From assembly GCF_000243395.2 (NCBI RefSeq), contig NZ_CM001484.1:3094524-3158523 (forward strand): a stretch of DNA of 64,000 bases, written 5' to 3'. Shown here one piece after another: positions 34,918-43,996 of the stretch (positions are counted from its first letter, which is position 1; the number at the start of each line of letters is the position of its first letter). Under the pieces are notes generated by a model that was given only the letters and a program-made list of their open reading frames with translations, did no database searches and was not told the origin of the DNA. The position numbers were made by a program, and so were the translations under genes. The stretch comes from Saccharomonospora glauca K62. GTDB taxonomy: Bacteria; Actinomycetota; Actinomycetes; Mycobacteriales; Pseudonocardiaceae.

Positions 34918-37486
34918 CAGAGGACCCTCCGCTCAATCTCCTCGGACCGCAACCATCCCAATCCCGCGTCGGCCAACGCGTCGAGCAGTGTTCCCACTTC
35001 GACGTCTCCCAGTTCCCGACGCGCTCGGAACGCCTTCACATGAGGGGTAGCGGCGTCGTGCCACTCCGCCGGTTCGGGGAACTCGTAGTCCCATTCCAGC
35101 CGCCACACCACTGTGTGATCAACCCCCACCGACACCGCCGTCCTCGCGTCCGTGCTGAGTCCGAGCCACACGACTTCGTTGGTGTGGCCCGCCAATGTGC
35201 GCAGGCAGGTACCGGCGACGAGGTCCCAGATTCGCACCGTGCCGTCGTCGCCGCAGGAGAGCATGAACCGGTCGTCCGCACACGGCGCGAGCATCCGCAC
35301 CGCGCCCTCGTGTCCGGTGAGCGTGCGTTCGCATTCTCCGGTGGCGGTCTCGAACACCCGGACGGCCCCGTCCGCGCCCGCCGTGCGGACGACGCGGCCG
35401 TCCGCGCTCACCGAAAGCCACAGGGCGGACACGGAATTCGTGGTCAACACGTCGCGGAAGTCTCGGGTGCGCGGGTCCACCACCCACAACAAATTTCGGC
35501 CGAACCCGGGGGACATCACGGTGGAGCCGTCCACACTCACCAGGTGCGGACCGACGTGTTCCGGATTTCCGGGCAGGATACGCAGGAAATTCCCGGTGGC
35601 CACGTCCCAGACGGCCGCCGTTCCCTTCTCGCCGATCGCGAACACCAGCCGGCCGTCGGGGCTGAACGTGACCTCGTCGATCGCGCCGGGAGCTCCTTTG
35701 AGCACTCGCAGACACACGCCCCGGTGGAGGTCCCACACCCGGACCTTCCGCCTGCTGCACGCCGAGACGAGCAGAGCGCCGTCCGCGCTCACCGCCACGG
35801 CCTCCACCCTGCCCCGATGGCCTTTCAAGATGGTGCGCAGCCGCCCACTTCGGGTGTCCCAGATTCGGATGGCCCGGTCCGCGCAACCGGCGATGACCGA
35901 CGTCCCGTCCGGGGTCAACGTTCTGCCCAGCAACTCCGTTTCCTCGCCGTCCAGTGTCAGCAAGCGCAGACCGGTGGTCGAATCCCACACCACGTTGTCG
36001 GTGAACAGAGTGGTGCCGTTGCGGCTCAGGGCGTATCGGGTGAGCGCGATGTGGAACAACCAACGCTCGGAATCGCCGGAGACCCGGTGGGGGAAGGCGT
36101 GCGGTAGTTCGAACATCTGCCACGCGGTAAGCACCCCCGTGCGCCGCCCCGCGCGGCCGAGTCCGCCCCAGCGGTCGAGCAACTCGGGGTTGCGTTCGTA
36201 TCCCGGCAGGGCGAGGGCCTGGCGCAGGATCCGCGCGGCCTCGCTCAGCGCGCCGTCGGCCATGCGCCGGTCCGCCCTCCGCAGCGCGCGACGCGCCCTC
36301 TCGGCCACGGTCGTGTACTCCGTGGCCGAACGGTGTCTCGGGTAGCTCCAGGGGGCCGTGGGGCCGAGCTTCGGCACCGACAGCGCGACGAGGCGCTCGG
36401 AACCGATGACGGCTGTCCGCCCGTCCGCGTCGAGGACCGCGTGCAGGCAGGTCTGGGGCAAGGACCGCACGCAGCGGTCCTCGTCGAGATCCCACACCTG
36501 GGTCTCGGTGGGGGTGGAGATCAGCGCGATACGGCCGTCACCGCTGATCGCGTGCGCCTGGGTGTCCTTTGTGCTCAGTGGAAGGGTGCGGAGGCGGACG
36601 GCCTCGTCGGTGTCCCACAACTCCGTTCCGTCTTCTCCTCTCACCAAGGCGAATCGGCCGCCCGGTGAGAGGAGCGCGGTCGATCGCGGTAGCCGGAGCA
36701 CCCTCAGCAACCGTCCGGTGGTGAGGTCCCAGACCCGGATTCGCACGTGGCCGGCCTCCCAGCGCACGACCCGGTTCTCCCCCATCGCCACGCTGATGCG
36801 GGTGCCGGTGGTGTGCGGTCGTTGAAGGGTGCGGACAAAAGCGCCGCCGGTTAAGTCCCATACCAGTACCGCGCCGTCGTCGGCCGCCGCGGCGAGGTGG
36901 GTGCCCTCGGGGTCCACGGCCACCGAGTACACCGTGCCCGCGTGGTAGGGGAGCCGGTGCCGCAGTGTCCCGGTTCCGGTGTCCCAGACGAGGATCTCGT
37001 GGTCCTTCCCGCACGAGGCCAGCACACTTCCGTCGGCGCTCAGGGCGAGATCGTGCACCCTGCCGGGGTGCGCGGGCAGGGTGTGCAGCAGCGATCCCGT
37101 GTCGAGATCCCACACCCGCACGACACTGCGGCCCCCGGTGCGCGGGACGAGGTCCGGATTCCCCACGCTGCCGGCACAGATCCGCCCGTTCGCGCTCAGT
37201 GTGCTCACGGTGCTCCAGTCCGCTCCGGTGTCGAGCACGATCGGCTCGCGGGTCGGCGAAAGCGCCTCGGCCGCCTCGATCGCCGCCGTGAGGGCACGGG
37301 CGTCCTCGGGACCGGCCTCTCGTGCCGCCGAGGACAGCAGCGCCAGGGCGTTGTCCCGGTCGCCCCGCTCCAGGTGCACGAGGCCGAGCAGGTAGTCGTC
37401 GATCCAGTCGTCGACGTGGTTCTCCCGCACCTCCTCCAGGCGGGCCACGAGTCGGGCGTCGCTGAGCCGTCCCGTCCGCCAGTGGG
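34917..37486 (-). CDS. WD40 double-propeller half of the kinase protein (after frameshift)
   Basis: About 856 residues in this frame. It begins HWRTGRLSDARLVARLEEVR, which continues the TPR-like stretch of the kinase frame. Two WD40 blocks of roughly seven blades follow (for example LALSADGSVLASCGKDHEIL with VWD, AVAVSADGALLVSACSRRKV with RVWDL), separated by a helical linker near the middle. It has no start codon of its own at the right place. It should be read together with the kinase gene as one ~1200-residue protein split by a single missing base near 37,485. Confidence 0.8.
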
Positions 37487-38530
37487 CAGGCCCCGGTTGT
37501 AGACGGTGTGGGGGTGGTGGGGGTCGGCGTTCAACGCGTCGTCCCACAGGCGCTCGGCGCGGTCGATCTGGCCGAGGTCCAGCAGGGACAGCGCCCGGTT
37601 CGACAGTCCGTCGGCGAGCAGTTGGGCGGCGGATGGTCGCCGCCGCGGGTACGGCTGCCCCGCCACCTCCTCGTACAGCGCGGCAAGCTCGTCGGCCACC
37701 TCCGCCAGGTCGGAGGGCCGCTCGTCAGGGTCGGGTGCGAAGCATCGGGCGAGCAGCTCCGCCACCGGCTCCGGCATGGGAGGGAGCGCCGGATCGAGGT
37801 CGGCGTCCTTGCCGAAGCGGGCCAGCGCGTCACCGGCCAGCGCACCGTCGGTCACCGGTGGTCGACCGGTGAACATCTCCAGGACGCTCACGCCCCACGA
37901 CCACACGTCGGTCGCGCGGGTGAGGCCGACGGACTCGCCGCTCGCGGCCCGCGCCTGTTCCGGGGAGCAGTAGGCCGGGGTCAGGCCACCACAGCTCACG
38001 AAGACCGAGTCCGCGGGGCGTTCCCCCGCGGCGGCCCTGGCACGGGCGAGGCCGAAATCGGTGAGTTTGGCCGTCCCGTCGCCGAGGAGCAGGATGTTGG
38101 CGGGCTTGACGTCCTGGTGGATCAACCCGCTGGCGTGGGCGTGGGCGAGTCCCCAGGCGCTCTGGATCGCGACGTCGAGCAGCGCGGGCAGTCCACCGCG
38201 ATGGAGGCGGCGGGTTCCGATCGCCTCGGCGAGGCTGCCTCCGTCGGCCCACTCGGCGAACACGTGAGGCAGTTCGGGGAGCCTGCGCACGTAGACGCAG
38301 TCCACGACGTGCGGATGCGGGGCGAGCTCGACCCAGCGTTCCGCTTCGGCTTCGAAGCCCCGCACGGCCTCCGGGGAGGCGACGAGGTCGGGCCGGGGCA
38401 CCTTGACCGCGAGATCGACTCCCCATCCCCGATGCCGGACGTGGTAGACCACGCCCATACCACCGCTGGTGATGACGTCCCGCACCTCGTAGAGGTCGTG
38501 CACCACCTGTCCGGGAAGCCAGACGGCCAT
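37205..38530 (-). CDS. Ser/Thr protein kinase, N-terminal half of a kinase-TPR-WD40 protein
   Basis: The ATG at 38530 lies one base after the stop of the DUF7019-like gene. Kinase motifs: glycine loop SGGMGVVYHV, VAIK-type lysine in LAVKVP, HQDVKPANILL catalytic loop, TDFGLA, and the activation segment PAYCSPEQA. From ~residue 280 a helical/TPR-like region follows (LSNRALSLLDLGQIDRAERL, then DALNADPHHPHTVYNRGL). After about 37,487 this frame is nonsense up to the stop at 37205, whereas the next frame gives the WD40 part. No transmembrane helix, so cytosolic, unlike PknB. Confidence 0.88.
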   Translation of the reverse strand: MAVWLPGQVVHDLYEVRDVITSGGMGVVYHVRHRGWGVDLAVKVPRPDLVASPEAVRGFEAEAERWVELAPHPHVVDCVYVRRLPELPHVFAEWADGGSLAEAIGTRRLHRGGLPALLDVAIQSAWGLAHAHASGLIHQDVKPANILLLGDGTAKLTDFGLARARAAAGERPADSVFVSCGGLTPAYCSPEQARAASGESVGLTRATDVWSWGVSVLEMFTGRPPVTDGALAGDALARFGKDADLDPALPPMPEPVAELLARCFAPDPDERPSDLAEVADELAALYEEVAGQPYPRRRPSAAQLLADGLSNRALSLLDLGQIDRAERLWDDALNADPHHPHTVYNRGLPTGGRDGSATPDSWPAWRRCGRTTSTTGSTTTCSASCTWSGATGTTPWRCCPRRHERPVPRTPVPSRRRSRRPRRFRRPASRSCSTPERTGAP

Positions 38531-38531
38531 C

Positions 38532-39161
38532 TCAGTCCGCCAGAGCCACGTAGAGCGGACTGCCCAGCACGACGTGACGGCCGTCGACACGTCCGTGGAG
38601 CAGCCGCTTGGCGACGAACTCGACGTTCTGCAGCGGGCCGCGCAGGTTCGCGGTGGCGAGCGCGACGGCCCGCAACGCCTCGTCGTCGGACGCGGTGCCC
38701 ACCCCGAGGAGGTCGCCGATCTCGGGCTCGGCCGCCAGCCCCTCCAGCAGGTTCGGGGTGACCGAGCGCGGCACCCCCTCGGTGTCGTCCGCCGCGGAGG
38801 CGCCCAGGACATGTTTGCCCGAACCACCGAGACCGACGACGATGCCGTCGGACTCGCCCCCGAAGTACACCAACGACGTTCCGTGGAACGGCCCCCACCG
38901 CATCGGCAGGATGCCTCCGAAGAACTGTCCCGGCTCCTCGATCGACCCCACGTCGCCGAAGTCGTGCACGTACCGCACGACGCGCTCCAGCCGCGCGATG
39001 CGGTCGGCCTTCGACGCCGCCTCGACTCCTCGTTTCGCGCCGAGCAGCGGCAGCGTCACGCTGACCTCGGTGGTGCGTTTCCTCAGCAACGCGGGATCGA
39101 TCTGTGAAAGCAACATGTCGACCTTGTCATCGCTGATGTAGACGTAGTAACGGAACGACAC
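38532..39161 (-). CDS. DUF7019-like protein, first gene of the kinase/WD40 operon
   Basis: 209 residues, soluble. It begins SFRYYVYISDDKVDMLLSQI and has a KRTTEVSVTLPLLGAKRGVE segment, a pattern I associate with the DUF7019 family of actinobacteria (from memory, not searched). It ends one base before the kinase start, so the two are co-translated. It could be the sensing or substrate component of the signalling cassette; function unknown. Confidence 0.65.
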   Translation of the reverse strand: MSFRYYVYISDDKVDMLLSQIDPALLRKRTTEVSVTLPLLGAKRGVEAASKADRIARLERVVRYVHDFGDVGSIEEPGQFFGGILPMRWGPFHGTSLVYFGGESDGIVVGLGGSGKHVLGASAADDTEGVPRSVTPNLLEGLAAEPEIGDLLGVGTASDDEALRAVALATANLRGPLQNVEFVAKRLLHGRVDGRHVVLGSPLYVALAD

Positions 39162-39292
39162 GGCATCACAGTACGCATCCGAGCCGGGCAGTGGGCGACG
39201 TTCTTCTCAAAGCCTTTCGGAATGCAAGTTTCATTTTCCGCAACACTTCGGGGAAACGCCCGGAGTCGCCTTTCCCGGACCTCTATGGACGA

Positions 39293-40099
39293 CTACGCCG
39301 TCTCCTCCCGCCAGTAGTCCCTGGCCCCCCACCGGCTCCACTCGACATCGCACTCGCGCGGTTTACTTCCCATGATCCGCGTGACCAGGTCGACGTAGCC
39401 GTCGTAGAACAGCCTCCACTTGTTCGCCACGGAAGTGCTCGACAGGTTCGCCGGTCGATTCTCGGAGTCGTAGCCCACCCACCAGGCGCGGTGACAGCCG
39501 TCCTCGGCGAGGAAGGCTCGGAGGGCGTCGGCGGTCGCGTAGTGGTCCGGGTGGTCGCCGGGATTGCGGTCGCGGTCGTAGTCCGCGGCGTTGACCCAGG
39601 GATGCGCGTTCGTGGCGCCACGGCGTTCGGCCGACACGATCGCGCGCAGCGTGCGGACGAGATCGTCCCACGAAGAGTAGTGCTGGGAGGACAGTGTGGC
39701 GGTGGGAAGGCTGTCCAGGCCCGCGATGCGGCCGTCCCGCAGTTTCGCCAGACTCTGGAAGCCGGTCGAGGCGAACCCGCCGCCGTCGACGTTGCCGTCC
39801 GGGAGCCGCAGGAAGTAGCCCCGCCAGCTCTCGGCGCGGTAGCACATCACCGTGTGCCCGTTGACGGTGACGGCGGTGGGCGTGAAGTCCTCCGGCCGCG
39901 CCACCCGGAGGGAGTCCACGAGCCCGTGCTCGCGCGCCCACCACCAGTCGTCGATGCGCCCCGCGTCCCCGGCGGTGGTCACGATGCTGACCACTTTCAC
40001 GTCCGGCCAGCGCAGGTCGTTGTAGAGAATGTCCCCTTTGAACAACAACACGTCGTCCGGGTGCCCGCTGATGTGGAAGACGACGTCCACACGAATCAC
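39293..40099 (-). CDS. PIG-L/LmbE-family deacetylase
   Basis: 268 residues from the GTG at 40099 (GGGGGA upstream); another GTG lies nine bases later. The zinc-site motif HPDD (FHISGHPDDVLLF) opens the protein and HPDHYATADAL lies past the middle, both diagnostic for PIG-L. Family members deacetylate N-acetylglucosamine-type groups, for example in mycothiol or antibiotic synthesis. Tryptophan-rich sequence differs from MshB, so the substrate is open. Stand-alone gene. Confidence 0.8.
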   Translation of the reverse strand: MIRVDVVFHISGHPDDVLLFKGDILYNDLRWPDVKVVSIVTTAGDAGRIDDWWWAREHGLVDSLRVARPEDFTPTAVTVNGHTVMCYRAESWRGYFLRLPDGNVDGGGFASTGFQSLAKLRDGRIAGLDSLPTATLSSQHYSSWDDLVRTLRAIVSAERRGATNAHPWVNAADYDRDRNPGDHPDHYATADALRAFLAEDGCHRAWWVGYDSENRPANLSSTSVANKWRLFYDGYVDLVTRIMGSKPRECDVEWSRWGARDYWREETA

Positions 40100-40192
40100 T
40101 CCCCCGCGCGCTTCGGTACCGGTCCGGCGGCGACGCCACCTGCAACCGACATCGGTCGAGTGCTCGCGGGGTTGCACTCCCGTCGGTGCGCT

Positions 40193-40222
40193 CCACTCGA
40201 ACGGACGCGGCCGTTCGAGTGG
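40193..40222 (-). terminator. Terminator after paaE
   Basis: CCACTCGAACGG (40193-40204) pairs perfectly with CCGTTCGAGTGG (40211-40222) over a six-base loop. It ends the paaZABCDE operon. Confidence 0.8.
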
Positions 40223-40272
40223 CCGGTGACGTCCCGCCTACTCCCGAGGTCCCCCGAACGCCGGGATTCCGG

Positions 40273-41358
40273 TCAGGTGTCGTAATCCACCACGAGGGTG
40301 TCCGACACCGGCAGCGACTGGCATGTCAGCACGAAGCCCTCGGCGACCTCGTGGTCCTCCAACGCGAAGTTGCGGCGCATGTCCGCCTTGCCGTCGGTGA
40401 CCTTGGCGCGGCAGGTGCCGCAGACCCCGCCCTTGCACGCGAACGGCAGGTCGGGCCGGACTCGCTGGGCTCCTTCGAGGAGGGAGACGTCCCGTGGCAG
40501 CGTCACCGTCGTGGACCGGCCGTCGAGCACGACGGTGACCTCACTGGTGAGTCCGGCCACGGGCGCGTCTTCGTGCCGCACGGGCGCGGGCGGGGTGTCG
40601 ACGAAGAACAGCTCCCAGTGGATGCGCTCGGGCGACACCCCGGCGTCCCGCAACCGCTCCCTGGCCGTGGTGACCATGTCGAACGGCCCGCACAACCACC
40701 AGTGGTCCACGCCGGAGAAGTCGCCGAGCACCGGTCGCAGGGCCTCCAGCTTCGCCGGGTCCAGCCGGCCGGTGAACAGCTCCGCCTCGCGCGGCTCCCG
40801 TGAGAGCACGTGCACGAGTTCGAGCCGGTCGAGGTAGCGGTCCTTCAGGTCGGCGAGTTCGTCGGCGAACATCACGGTGTCGCTACGCCGGTTGCCGTAC
40901 AGCAGGGTCACCGTGGACGCCGGGTCGCGCAGCACGGTCGCCGCGATGGACAGCACCGGCGTGATCCCCGACCCGGCGGCGATCAACACATGGTGTCCGG
41001 AGGTCGTGGGGTCGGGACAGAACGTGCCCGTGGGCGTGCCGACCTCGATCGCATCGCCCGGCCGCACCTGCCGCACGAGCCAGGTGGAGAAGAGCCCGTC
41101 GGGCACCTCTCGCACCCCGATGCGCGGTGCCGCGCCCTCCGGGGCGCAGATGGAGTACGACCGTCGTTCGTCGCGGCCGTCGACCATCCGGCGCAGGGTC
41201 AGCGACTGCCCGGCCCGGAAGGCGTACGCGTCGGCCAGGTGGTCGGGAACGTCGAAGGTGATGGCCACCGCGTCCTCACAGAGCCGGGTGACGTCGGCGA
41301 CGGTGAGCGTGTGGAACTCCCCGCGCAACCGGGACTTCTGACTAAGGGTCGACGTCAC
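40273..41358 (-). CDS. paaE: 1,2-phenylacetyl-CoA epoxidase reductase subunit PaaE
   Basis: 361 residues. It passes electrons from NADPH via FAD and a 2Fe-2S cluster to the PaaABC oxygenase. The N-terminal FNR-like part has RRSYSICAPEG (flavin site) and GSGITPVLSIA (nucleotide site). The C-terminal plant-type ferredoxin domain has CKGGVCGTCRAKV plus a distal Cys (LTCQSLP). The GTG at 41358 starts one base after the paaD stop. Confidence 0.95.
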   Translation of the reverse strand: MTSTLSQKSRLRGEFHTLTVADVTRLCEDAVAITFDVPDHLADAYAFRAGQSLTLRRMVDGRDERRSYSICAPEGAAPRIGVREVPDGLFSTWLVRQVRPGDAIEVGTPTGTFCPDPTTSGHHVLIAAGSGITPVLSIAATVLRDPASTVTLLYGNRRSDTVMFADELADLKDRYLDRLELVHVLSREPREAELFTGRLDPAKLEALRPVLGDFSGVDHWWLCGPFDMVTTARERLRDAGVSPERIHWELFFVDTPPAPVRHEDAPVAGLTSEVTVVLDGRSTTVTLPRDVSLLEGAQRVRPDLPFACKGGVCGTCRAKVTDGKADMRRNFALEDHEVAEGFVLTCQSLPVSDTLVVDYDT

Positions 41359-41359
41359 C

Positions 41360-41860
41360 TCAGATCTCCTTGACGTACTCGAACGGTTCGTGGCAGGCAC
41401 GGCACCGACGCAGGGCCTTGCACGCGGTGGCTCCGAAGCGCGACACCTCCTCGGTGTCCGCCGAGCCGCACCGCGGGCACCGCACTCGCGCGGCGGGCGG
41501 CGCGAGCGTCAGCGGAACGGGTCCCGACCGCCGGGGCGCGCGCCCCGGCGGGGCGATACCCGCTTCGGCGAGCTTGCGACGCCCCTCCTCGGTGATCCAG
41601 TCCGAGGACCACGCCGGTCGCAGGACGGTGCGCACCTCGACGTCGGGGAAACCGGCTTGCCGGAGCGCGTGCACGAGGTCGTCGCGCATGGTGTCCATCG
41701 CGGGGCAGCCGGTGTAGGTCGGCGTGATCGACACGACGACCCGGCCGTCCTCCTCCCGTACCTCCCGAAGCACGCCGAGATCGGCGAGCGTGAGCATCGG
41801 CAGCTCGGGGTCGGTCACCGTCTCCGCCACCTCGCGGGCGGTCCGTGTCGGGGTCACCAT
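41360..41860 (-). CDS. paaD: Phenylacetate-CoA oxygenase assembly protein PaaD
   Basis: 166 residues. N-terminal MIP18/DUF59 domain (TVTDPELPMLTLADLGVLRE, TPTYTGCPAMDTM) involved in iron-sulfur maturation of the epoxidase. The C-terminus carries two CxxC pairs (RCPRCGS, RCRACHEPFEY) forming a zinc ribbon. Starts seven bases inside the end of paaC. Confidence 0.94.
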   Translation of the reverse strand: MVTPTRTAREVAETVTDPELPMLTLADLGVLREVREEDGRVVVSITPTYTGCPAMDTMRDDLVHALRQAGFPDVEVRTVLRPAWSSDWITEEGRRKLAEAGIAPPGRAPRRSGPVPLTLAPPAARVRCPRCGSADTEEVSRFGATACKALRRCRACHEPFEYVKEI

Positions 41861-42756
41861 GTCGCGTCCGGATGGGCTCGGGCCACACTCTGCAGCTCGG
41901 CGAGCAGGTAGCCGAGGGCCTCGGTGTGCACGCCGTGGCGTCCACTTCGCCCCGAGACCCCGGGAACGCCGGGGAGGTCGGGGAATTCGAGGGTGGCCGC
42001 GCGCAACACCTCGGTCAAGACGTCGTCGAACTCGGCTCGCGCCTCGCTCGGGTCGACCCCGACGCCCGCCGCGGCCATGCGGCTTTCGACCTCGTGGGCG
42101 GTGAACAACTCGGGGACGTACGGCCAGACGCTCTCCAGCCCCTCGCGCATCCGCTCGTGGGAGAACTCCGTGCCGTCGCCGAGGCGGACGGCCCACTGGG
42201 CCGCGTAGTCGCGGTGGTAGGTCAGTTCCTTCACCGCCTTGTCGGCGACGGCCGCGAGCACCGGGTCCCGCGAGGTGCGCAACCGCTGGAACACCGCGAG
42301 CCGCCACGTGGAGAACACCAGCAGCCGCGCGACGAACTCCCCGAAGTCACCACGCGGCAGTTCGGCCAGGCGCACGTTGCGGAACTCGTGCTCGGCGCGG
42401 AAGAACGCCAGCTCGTCCTCACCGCGCCCGCTGCCCGTCGCGGCTTCCTCCGCCGCGCCCGCGCGGGTGAGCAGCAGGCGGGCCTGGCCGAGCAGGTCCA
42501 ACGCGATGTTGGCGATGGCGACCTCGTCCTCCAGCTCCGGGGCGTTCGTGCACCACTCCTGCAACCGGTGCGAGAGGATCAGCGCGTCGTCGCCGAGCAT
42601 GAGGCAGTACTCGGCCAGCTCCGCCGGGTCCACCGCCTCCGGCACCGTGGTGTCCACTCCGGCCAGCGGGTCGGAGAACCCGGTTCCGAACGCCCAGCGC
42701 GTGTCGGGGGAGTCGGTGGTCTCGGTGATGGCCTCGTAGGCGTTGTCGAAGGACAT
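41854..42756 (-). CDS. paaC: 1,2-phenylacetyl-CoA epoxidase structural subunit PaaC
   Basis: 300 residues, ferritin-like helical bundle that pairs with PaaA but lacks a complete di-iron site in the family. Recognised by AEYCLMLGDDALILSHRLQE, IALDLLGQARLLL and ELTYHRDYAAQWAVRLGDGT. ATG 42756 is used. It overlaps paaD by seven bases. Confidence 0.94.
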   Translation of the reverse strand: MSFDNAYEAITETTDSPDTRWAFGTGFSDPLAGVDTTVPEAVDPAELAEYCLMLGDDALILSHRLQEWCTNAPELEDEVAIANIALDLLGQARLLLTRAGAAEEAATGSGRGEDELAFFRAEHEFRNVRLAELPRGDFGEFVARLLVFSTWRLAVFQRLRTSRDPVLAAVADKAVKELTYHRDYAAQWAVRLGDGTEFSHERMREGLESVWPYVPELFTAHEVESRMAAAGVGVDPSEARAEFDDVLTEVLRAATLEFPDLPGVPGVSGRSGRHGVHTEALGYLLAELQSVARAHPDATW

Positions 42757-42770
42757 GGCGAACACCCCCT

Positions 42771-43067
42771 TCACATGTGGGGAACGTCGTCGGGGATGTC
42801 GTAGAAGGTCGGGTGCCGGTACACCTTGTCGGCCGAGGGCGCGAAGAACGGGTCCTTCTCGTCCGGGCTGGACGCGGTAATGTCGGCGGCCCTGACCACC
42901 CAGATGCTGACGCCCTCGTTGCGGCGCGTGTAAAGGTCGCGGGCGTTGCGCAGAGCCATCTCGGGGTCCGCCGCCCGCAGCGAACCGACGTGCACGTGGT
43001 TGAGCCCGCGCTTGCCGCGCACGAACACCTCGTACAGGTCCCAACCGCCCGACCGTCCGCCGGTCAT
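42771..43067 (-). CDS. paaB: 1,2-phenylacetyl-CoA epoxidase subunit PaaB
   Basis: 98 residues. Typical PaaB sequence [20 protein letters not shown] and [20 protein letters not shown]. It stabilises the PaaABC complex. Its ATG overlaps the paaA stop by four bases. Confidence 0.95.
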   Translation of the reverse strand: MTGGRSGGWDLYEVFVRGKRGLNHVHVGSLRAADPEMALRNARDLYTRRNEGVSIWVVRAADITASSPDEKDPFFAPSADKVYRHPTFYDIPDDVPHM

Positions 43068-43996
43068 GCCGCCACCGTCCTTTCCGCCCGCTTCGCGGCG
43101 TGCGCCGCGGCGGCTTCGCGTACCCACGCGCCGTTGTCGTGCGCGGCCCGACGGCGCGCCAGCCGCTGGGCGTTGCACGGGCCGTTGCCCGAGATGACGC
43201 GTTTGAACTCGGCCCAGTCGATCTCGCCGAAGTCGTAGTGGCCGCGCTCGGCGTTCCACCGCAGCTGCGGATCGGGCAGCGTCACGCCCAGCGCCTCGGC
43301 CTGCGGCACGGTCATGTCGACGAACTTCTGACGCAGCTCGTCGTTGGTGTGGCGCTTGATCTTCCACGCCATCGACCGCTCGGTGTGCGCCGACTCGGCG
43401 TCGGGCGGACCGAACATCATCAGCGACGGCCACCACCAGCGGTTGGTGGCGTCCTGCACCATGCGGCGCTGCTCCTCGGTGCCCTTCATCATCGTCATCA
43501 GCAGCTCGTAGCCCTGCCGCTGGTGGAACGACTCCTCCTTGCAAATGCGGATCATCGCGCGTGCGTAGGGCCCGTAGCTGCTGCGGCACAACGGCACCTG
43601 GTTGCAGATCGCGGCCCCGTCCACCAGCCACCCGATCACACCGACGTCGGCGAAGGTCAACGTGGGGTAGTTGAAGATCGAGGAGTACTTCTGCTTGCCC
43701 GCGATGAGCTTCTCCACCAGCTCGTCGCGGTCGGCGCCCAGCGTCTCGGCGGCGGAGTAGAGGTAGAGCCCGTGGCCGGCCTCGTCCTGCACCTTCGCCA
43801 GCAGGATCGCCTTGCGCCGCAACGACGGCGCGCGCGTGATCCAGTTGCCCTCGGGCTGCATGCCGATAATCTCGGAGTGCGCGTGCTGCGCGATCATGCG
43901 CACGAGGGTGGCGCGGTAGGCGTCGGGCATCCAGTCCCTCGGCTCGATGCGCTGGTCCTTCTCGATCGTCCGGTCGAAGTGTGTTTGCAGGTTCAC
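43064..43996 (-). CDS. paaA: 1,2-phenylacetyl-CoA epoxidase catalytic subunit PaaA
   Basis: 310 residues. Di-iron monooxygenase that makes the ring 1,2-epoxide of phenylacetyl-CoA. Metal ligands are in [22 protein letters not shown] and [13 protein letters not shown], the ExxH pairs of ferritin-like enzymes. The GTG at 43996 overlaps the paaZ stop (GTGA). Confidence 0.96.
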   Translation of the reverse strand: MNLQTHFDRTIEKDQRIEPRDWMPDAYRATLVRMIAQHAHSEIIGMQPEGNWITRAPSLRRKAILLAKVQDEAGHGLYLYSAAETLGADRDELVEKLIAGKQKYSSIFNYPTLTFADVGVIGWLVDGAAICNQVPLCRSSYGPYARAMIRICKEESFHQRQGYELLMTMMKGTEEQRRMVQDATNRWWWPSLMMFGPPDAESAHTERSMAWKIKRHTNDELRQKFVDMTVPQAEALGVTLPDPQLRWNAERGHYDFGEIDWAEFKRVISGNGPCNAQRLARRRAAHDNGAWVREAAAAHAAKRAERTVAA

